Below, piece after piece: positions 59,708 to 64,000 of a DNA stretch of 64,000 nt. Made by a program: the position numbers and the translations under genes. The notes under the pieces were generated by a model, which did no database searches, was not told the DNA's origin, and saw only the letters and a program-made list of their open reading frames with translations. This DNA is from Streptomyces sp. 35G-GA-8. Lineage in GTDB: Bacteria; Actinomycetota; Actinomycetes; Streptomycetales; Streptomycetaceae. Every line of letters begins with the position of its first letter. The first letter of the stretch is position 1. The stretch is from NCBI RefSeq assembly GCF_023534745.1, contig NZ_JAMHJQ010000001.1, positions 256,101 to 320,100 of the forward strand, read 5' to 3'.

Positions 59708-60577
59708 ATGAGCAGCGTTGTGCATCACCGCACCGCCACCGTCAACGGCATGGATGTCTTCTACCGGGAGGCCGGAGACCCGCAGGCGCCGGCGCTCGTA
59801 CTGCTGCACGGCTTCCCGACCAGCTCACACATGTTCCGGAACCTGATTCCGGCTCTCGCCGACAGCTACCGCGTCATCGCGCCCGACATGATCGGATACG
59901 GCCAGTCGGCCATGCCGACGGTCGACGAGTTCGACTACACCTTCGACTCCCTCACCGACGTGACCGCCGCTCTGCTGGAGCGGCTGGGTGTCGAGCGGTT
60001 CGCGGTCTATGTGCACGACTACGGGGCGCCGATCGCCTGGCGGCTCGCGACGCGGTCCCCCCGGAGCATCACCGCGATCATCACGCAGAACGGCAACGCC
60101 TACACCGACGGGTTCGTCAAGGCGTTCTGGGACAGGCTGTTCGCCTACGCCGAGAACCCGACGCCCAAGAACGAAGCCCCTCTCCGCGCCGCCCTGACCC
60201 TCGAACTGACCCGCTGGCAGTACCTGAACGGGGTCGCGGATCCGAGCCTCGTCAGCCCGGACGGCTGGACCGTCGACCAGTCGCTGCTCAACCGGGCGGG
60301 CAATGACGCCATCCAGCTCGCGCTGTTCCGCGACTATCCGACCAATGTCGCTCTCTACCCCCAGCTACAGCAGTACTTCCGCGACAGCCAGGTGCCGCTG
60401 CTGGCCGTGTGGGGGGCCAACGACGAGATCTTCGGCCCGGACGGCGCCCGCGCCTTCCAGCGCGACCTGCCCGACGCGGAGATCCATCTCGTCGAGTCCG
60501 GGCACTTCGCCCTGGAAAGCCATCTGGAGGAGATCACCGGCCATATCCGCGGCTTCCTCGCGCGGGTCGTCTCCTGA
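59708..60577 (+). CDS. Alpha/beta hydrolase, haloalkane dehalogenase / epoxide hydrolase-like
   Basis: 289 residues. HGFPTSSHMFRNLIP (oxyanion hole), DMIGYGQSAMP, nucleophile Asp in VHDYGAPIAWRLA, acid in WGANDEIFGP, catalytic His in ESGHFALES. An Asp nucleophile in HDYG and an HGFPT start suggest an epoxide hydrolase, haloacetate or haloalkane dehalogenase type; the substrate is unknown. GGAGG lies 5 bases before ATG 59708. Divergent from the CGNR regulator. Confidence 0.87.
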   Translation: MSSVVHHRTATVNGMDVFYREAGDPQAPALVLLHGFPTSSHMFRNLIPALADSYRVIAPDMIGYGQSAMPTVDEFDYTFDSLTDVTAALLERLGVERFAVYVHDYGAPIAWRLATRSPRSITAIITQNGNAYTDGFVKAFWDRLFAYAENPTPKNEAPLRAALTLELTRWQYLNGVADPSLVSPDGWTVDQSLLNRAGNDAIQLALFRDYPTNVALYPQLQQYFRDSQVPLLAVWGANDEIFGPDGARAFQRDLPDAEIHLVESGHFALESHLEEITGHIRGFLARVVS

Positions 60578-60582
60578 CCCCT

Positions 60583-60798
60583 ACAGCCCGGGCGGCGGTA
60601 CCAGTCGCCGCCGGGGCCAAGGATGCCGTGCCCGGCCCAGGACAGCACGGCCTCCGACGAGGAGGCGCCGAAGACCGCGTCAACGCCGAAGCCGATGCCC
60701 AAGTCGGCTGCGGTGCGGGCGAGTTCGGGACCGTTGGCGATCGCGGCGATGGCCTCGCCCTCGACGAGCGCGCGAGAAACAGAAAGACCCCAGATCAA
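60583..60798 (-). pseudogene. Possible remnant open frame beside tRNA-Leu
   Basis: The minus-strand frame encodes a coding-like stretch (GFGVDAVFGASSSEAVLSWA and neighbouring residues, Ala/Gly-rich, normal G/C third positions) with no good start at the expected place and no clean end, as it runs on antisense into the hydrolase gene. It may be a decayed gene fragment. I do not recognise the family. Confidence 0.25.
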
Positions 60799-60807
60799 CT
60801 GGGGTCT
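60785..60807 (-). terminator. Rho-independent terminator of tRNA-Leu
   Basis: Perfect nine-base arms AGACCCCAG / CTGGGGTCT with a 5-base loop, followed on the minus strand by a T-rich run (TTTCTGTTTCTC). It lies 20 bases past the encoded CCA end. Confidence 0.85.
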
Positions 60808-60830
60808 CTACTGGTTATCGGTATTACTGG

Positions 60831-60915
60831 TGTCCGAGGGGGGACTTGAACCCCCACGCCCGATAAAGGGCACTAGCACCTCAAGCTAGCGCGTCTGCCA
60901 TTCCGCCACCCGGAC
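60831..60915 (-). tRNA. tRNA-Leu(GAG)
   Basis: Minus strand. Seven-pair acceptor (GTCCGGG with CTCGGAC, one G-T), anticodon stem CTAGC/GCTAG with loop TTGAGGT so the anticodon is GAG (reads CUC), a long class II variable arm, TTCAAGT in the T arm, discriminator A; CCA is encoded at 60828-60830. A terminator follows. Confidence 0.95.
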
Positions 60916-61109
60916 GAGTGGTCGAACCGCGGTGTGTGGCCGCGGCGACAGAGACAACGATACCAGGGGTTCGAGGTGGCTCTCACCCGTATATCCGGTG
61001 GTCAGGGGTCCATGGCCGGTCGCGCTTCGACGTTCCCGACGCCTCGTGCGGGGTGGCCGGTACAGAGCGTCGCGGGGCGGGGACCGAACGTCATGGCGGG
61101 CTGAAGGGG

Positions 61110-61151
61110 GTGCCGAGCGCTCCCCCCGGGGGGATGGGGAGCGCTCGGCAC
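61110..61151 (-). terminator. Strong terminator after the aldehyde dehydrogenase
   Basis: Perfect 16-base arms (61110-61125, 61136-61151) with a 10-base loop, starting 8 bases past the dehydrogenase stop. Confidence 0.85.
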
Positions 61152-61159
61152 GGTAGGGG

Positions 61160-62716
61160 TTATGGCATCAGGTGGTAGTCCGGGAAGTTGCCCGGCGGGC
61201 GCTCGCCCGTGGGGCCGTCCGTCACCGCTCGTACGAGGAGTTCACCGCCGACGAACGCGCCGCGCCAGGAGTGGCCGAAGCCGCCGAACAGCTCGTCCCG
61301 GTCCCCGCGGGAGCGGGGTTTGCCGTGGCCGGTCTTGAAGGCGCGGATCTGCGGGGAGAGCCGGGCGTAGGTGGCCGGGTCGTCGGTGGAGAGGGTCGCG
61401 ACGAGGGCTCCGTTCGAGGCGTTCATCGCGGCCAGCAGTTCCGCCTCCGTATCGACCAGGACGATCGTGTCGACCGGGCCGAAGGGTTCCGCGTGGTGCA
61501 GCGGGGAGGACGGGGGCGGGTTGAGCAGGGTGACGGGCGGGAGATAGGCGCTGGTGTCCTGGCCGGGCAGGAACAGTCCCTCTTCCAGTACTCCCTGGTG
61601 CAGCGGGACGGCGCCGCGGCTGATCGCCTCGGACACCTGGTCGTTCAGTTCCTTGGCCTTGGCCGCGTTGATGAGCGGTCCGAAGTCCAGTTCCGGCAGC
61701 GGGTCGCCGGGCCGCTCGACCGCGAGGGGATGGCCCAGGCGGATGGAGCGTACGGCGGGGAGATAGGCGGCCAGGAAGTCGGCGAAGAGCGAGCGCTGGA
61801 CCACGAAGCGTGGATACGCGGTGCAGCGCTGCTTGCCGTAGTCGAAGAGTTTGGGGATGACCGCGGTCAATGAGGACCAGTCGCTGAAGTTCCAGATACC
61901 CCAGGTGTTCAGGCCCTCCTGTTCGAGGATATGCCGTTTGCCCAGGTCAGCGACTGCTGTGGCGATTCTGGCGCCGGTGTCGCGGCCTCCGACGAAGGAG
62001 ACGCAGCCGATCTCGGGCGCGCGCACGAGCGCCTCGGAGAGTTCGCCGCCGCTGCCGCTGACCAGCGTGAGGGGGACGCCCTCGCGGACGGCGAGCGCGC
62101 AGGCCAGGGTCAGACAGGCCACTCCCCCGTCGGTCGGCGCCTTGGCGATCACCGCGTTGCCGGCCAGTGCCTGCACCAGCATCGCGTGGATCAGGACGGA
62201 CATCGGGTAGTTCCAGCTGGCGATGTTGGAGACGGGGCCCGCCAGCGGGGTCCGGTCCGCCAGCATCGGTTCGATGCCGTCGACGTACCAGCGCACGCCG
62301 TCGATCGCCCGGTCGACGTCGGCCTGGGCGAGCCGCCACGGCTTGCCGATCTCCCAGACGAGCAGGAGGGCGAGCAGTTCACGGTGTTCGGTGAGCGCGT
62401 CGAGCGTGGCCGTGACGCGTGCCTTGCGCTCGGACAGTGGGACATCGCGCCAGGCGCGGTGTGTGTCCAGGCAGGCGCGCACAGCCCGCTGGGCGGTTTC
62501 GGAGTCGAGCCGGGGCGGGCCGGCGATGGGACTGCCGTCGACCGGGCTGGTCGCGGGCACGGCGCGGCCGTCTGACTTCCAGGACGCGGCCCAGAGGTTG
62601 CGCACACGGTCGTCCTGGAACGCCTCGGGCGCCACCGTGAGGCAGCGGTCCCATGCGTCCGACCAGGCCGTGCCCGGCTTGAGTATGAGTGGGGAAGTGG
62701 TGAGGGTGGGTGCCAT
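61160..62716 (-). CDS. Aldehyde dehydrogenase family protein
   Basis: 518 residues. ALDH fold with the SNIASWNYPMS cofactor loop (Asn), VGGRDTGARIA, catalytic Glu in the EQEG motif (ELGG in most members), catalytic Cys in GKQRCTAYPRF and a C-terminal EPFGPVDT-like block. It oxidises an aldehyde with NAD(P). Third gene after sucC and sucD on the same strand (93-base gap), which hints at succinic semialdehyde or a related acyl-CoA-linked substrate, but the motifs do not prove it. CGGAGAC precedes ATG 62716. Confidence 0.87.
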   Translation of the reverse strand: MAPTLTTSPLILKPGTAWSDAWDRCLTVAPEAFQDDRVRNLWAASWKSDGRAVPATSPVDGSPIAGPPRLDSETAQRAVRACLDTHRAWRDVPLSERKARVTATLDALTEHRELLALLLVWEIGKPWRLAQADVDRAIDGVRWYVDGIEPMLADRTPLAGPVSNIASWNYPMSVLIHAMLVQALAGNAVIAKAPTDGGVACLTLACALAVREGVPLTLVSGSGGELSEALVRAPEIGCVSFVGGRDTGARIATAVADLGKRHILEQEGLNTWGIWNFSDWSSLTAVIPKLFDYGKQRCTAYPRFVVQRSLFADFLAAYLPAVRSIRLGHPLAVERPGDPLPELDFGPLINAAKAKELNDQVSEAISRGAVPLHQGVLEEGLFLPGQDTSAYLPPVTLLNPPPSSPLHHAEPFGPVDTIVLVDTEAELLAAMNASNGALVATLSTDDPATYARLSPQIRAFKTGHGKPRSRGDRDELFGGFGHSWRGAFVGGELLVRAVTDGPTGERPPGNFPDYHLMP

Positions 62717-62809
62717 TGAGGGTCTCCGCTCTAGCGTGGCGGGAGTTGCATGGCTCGGCTCTCGTCCGTAGTGAACCGTGATCCGGATGGGGGGAGGCAC
62801 ACACTCCCT

Positions 62810-63712
62810 TCAATTATGAGCGACGTCACGTGACGTCGCGAGGCGGTCGAGTACCAGTCGCGCGGTCTCCGAGGGGGTTGAGCCGACCCGCACGCCGACC
62901 GCCTCCAGGGCCTTCTTCTTCGCCTCCGCTGTACCGGAGGAGCCGGAGACGATCGCGCCGGCGTGTCCCATCGTCTTGCCTTCCGGCGCGGTGAATCCGG
63001 CGATGTAACCGATGACCGGCTTGGTGACGCGCTCGGCTATGTAGGCCGCCGCGCGTTCCTCCGCGTCGCCGCCGATCTCCCCGATGAGAACGATCAGTTC
63101 TGTGTCCGGGTCGTCCTCGAAGGCGGCGAGGCAGTCGATATGAGTGGTGCCCACGACGGGATCGCCGCCGATGCCGACGGCGGAGGAGAAGCCGGTTTCC
63201 CGCAGCTCGTACATGAGCTGGTAGGTCAGGGTGCCGGATTTGGAGACGAGTCCGATCCGGCCGGGCTTGGCGGCGATGTCCGCCGGGATGATGCCCGCGT
63301 TGGACTGCCCGGGGCTGATCAGTCCGGGACAGTTGGGGCCGACGATCCGGGTGCCCCGCTTCTTGGCGTACGCCTGGAAGGCGACGGCGTCATGGACGGG
63401 GATGCCCTCGGTGATCACGACCGCGAGCCCGATGCGCGCGTCCGCGGCCTCGATGACCGCGGCCTTGGCGAACGGTGGCGGTACGAAGACGACGGTGACG
63501 TCCGCGCCCGTCGCCGCCATGCCCTCGCTCACCGAGCCGAAGACGGGTACGGCCCGGTCGTCGAAGTCGACGGTACGGCCCGCCTTGCGCGGGTTCACAC
63601 CGCCGACGATGTCGGTCCCGGCGGCGAGCATCCGCCGGGTGTGTTTCATGCCCTCGCCGCCGGTCATGCCCTGGACGAGGACCTTGCTCTCCTTGGTCAG
63701 GAAGATCGCCAT
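62810..63712 (-). CDS. sucD: Succinyl-CoA synthetase (ADP-forming) subunit alpha
   Basis: 300 residues, complete. N-terminal CoA-binding domain ([26 protein letters not shown]), Rossmann block [13 protein letters not shown], and the phosphorylated His in [15 protein letters not shown]. With SucC it makes ATP from succinyl-CoA in the TCA cycle. Streptomyces usually have a second sucCD pair, so this may be the accessory copy. Confidence 0.97.
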   Translation of the reverse strand: MAIFLTKESKVLVQGMTGGEGMKHTRRMLAAGTDIVGGVNPRKAGRTVDFDDRAVPVFGSVSEGMAATGADVTVVFVPPPFAKAAVIEAADARIGLAVVITEGIPVHDAVAFQAYAKKRGTRIVGPNCPGLISPGQSNAGIIPADIAAKPGRIGLVSKSGTLTYQLMYELRETGFSSAVGIGGDPVVGTTHIDCLAAFEDDPDTELIVLIGEIGGDAEERAAAYIAERVTKPVIGYIAGFTAPEGKTMGHAGAIVSGSSGTAEAKKKALEAVGVRVGSTPSETARLVLDRLATSRDVAHN

Positions 63713-63756
63713 GGTCTGTCGCTCTCCTTATCCCGCGTATCCCGCAAATCCGATCG

Positions 63757-64000
63757 CTATCCGACGTTCGCCAGGACGGCGGCCTGCCGGGCCGCTCCGT
63801 CCATGGTGTTGACCTGCTCCACGAGTGGGTGCGCGCGGTCCGCGAGGATCGCTCGGCCACGGGCCGCGTTGTTGCCGTCGAGGCGCACCACGAGCGGCTT
63901 GGTCAACCGCACGGATTCCAGGGCCTGGACGATGCCCTCGGCGACGGCGTCGCAGGCCGTGATGCCGCCGAAGACGTTCACGAACACGGACTTGACCGCC
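63757..64000 (-). CDS. sucC: Succinyl-CoA synthetase subunit beta, C-terminal part (window edge)
   Basis: Only the last about 80 codons are in the window; the gene continues past 64000. The visible part has the SucC C-terminal [22 protein letters not shown] and [18 protein letters not shown]. It is followed by sucD after 44 bases. Confidence 0.95.
   Translation of the reverse strand, partial: AVKSVFVNVFGGITACDAVAEGIVQALESVRLTKPLVVRLDGNNAARGRAILADRAHPLVEQVNTMDGAARQAAVLANVG

Noticed and set aside
1-64000. Insertion sequence, prophage or integrative element
   Set aside because: No transposase, integrase, recombinase or phage structural gene is visible, and base composition is even.
1-64000. 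A secondary-metabolite gene cluster
   Set aside because: SDR, monooxygenase and methyltransferase genes are scattered with no synthase, NRPS, PKS or terpene cyclase.

Overview
The window is very GC-rich, has strong G/C bias at third codon positions, and is full of families typical of Streptomyces: SpoIIE-type phosphatases, DUF5753 XRE regulators with RsbW-like ATPases, Methyltransf_19 proteins, an AfsK-like kinase, and several promoters sitting directly on start codons. It is almost certainly chromosomal DNA from a Streptomyces or close relative. I see no transposase, integrase, plasmid gene, rRNA or CRISPR array. There is one tRNA, tRNA-Leu(GAG), near 60.9 kb.

Layout. 0-3.4 kb: secreted ricin-type lectin, secreted sugar dehydrogenase, membrane SpoIIE phosphatase. 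3.4-6.4 kb: a beta-lactamase locus (blaB-blaA divergent from a class A lipoprotein beta-lactamase) like the one described in S. cacaoi. 6.4-10.3 kb: NarL-type two-component pair, PmtA-like methyltransferase, zinc alcohol dehydrogenase. 10.4-15.1 kb: GH65 enzyme with a beta-phosphoglucomutase-like partner, and a secreted sialidase. 15.2-19.1 kb: two SDR enzymes, a small HTH protein and a TetX-like flavin monooxygenase with an operator array over its promoter. 19.1-28.1 kb: AfsK-like kinase, NmtR-like metal sensor, a glycerophosphotransferase-like gene whose start is put out of frame by a heptamer repeat, an AfsR-like STAND ATPase lacking a DNA-binding domain, and an APC permease.

28.3-39.3 kb resembles a scattered mycobacterial DosR dormancy regulon gathered in one place: CBS-BON protein, ApbE with an OmpR-type two-component pair, DevR/DevS-like (OsdR/OsdK-like) pair, XRE-PPOX protein, Rv1733c-like membrane protein, phosphoribosyltransferase-hydrolase fusion (Rv0571c-like) and a stand-alone ATP-dependent DNA ligase. 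39.3-46.5 kb: MFS transporter, MASE1 membrane protein with a coupled 34-residue ORF, a whiJ-like XRE/ATPase cluster, Methyltransf_19 protein and PucR-type regulator. 46.6-48.9 kb: epoxide hydrolase and secreted SGNH lipase. 49.2-54.8 kb: a two-component system divergent from a lipoprotein / peptidoglycan-binding adaptor / MacB-type ABC export operon. 54.9-60.6 kb: secreted protein of unknown function behind a four-tract G-quadruplex motif, SDR lacking its catalytic Tyr/Lys, MOSC-reductase-ferredoxin fusion, CGNR regulator and alpha/beta hydrolase sharing an operator-rich spacer. 60.8-64 kb: tRNA-Leu, then an aldehyde dehydrogenase downstream of sucD and sucC (sucC runs off the window).

The most unusual signal is the (GCGACGG)n tract at 22,885-22,960, directly after an ATG. 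The unit is 7 bp, so each copy gained or lost changes the reading frame; at the present copy number the ATG is out of frame with the downstream gene. This looks like a contingency (phase-variation) locus or a very recent inactivation, unless the copy number is an assembly error.
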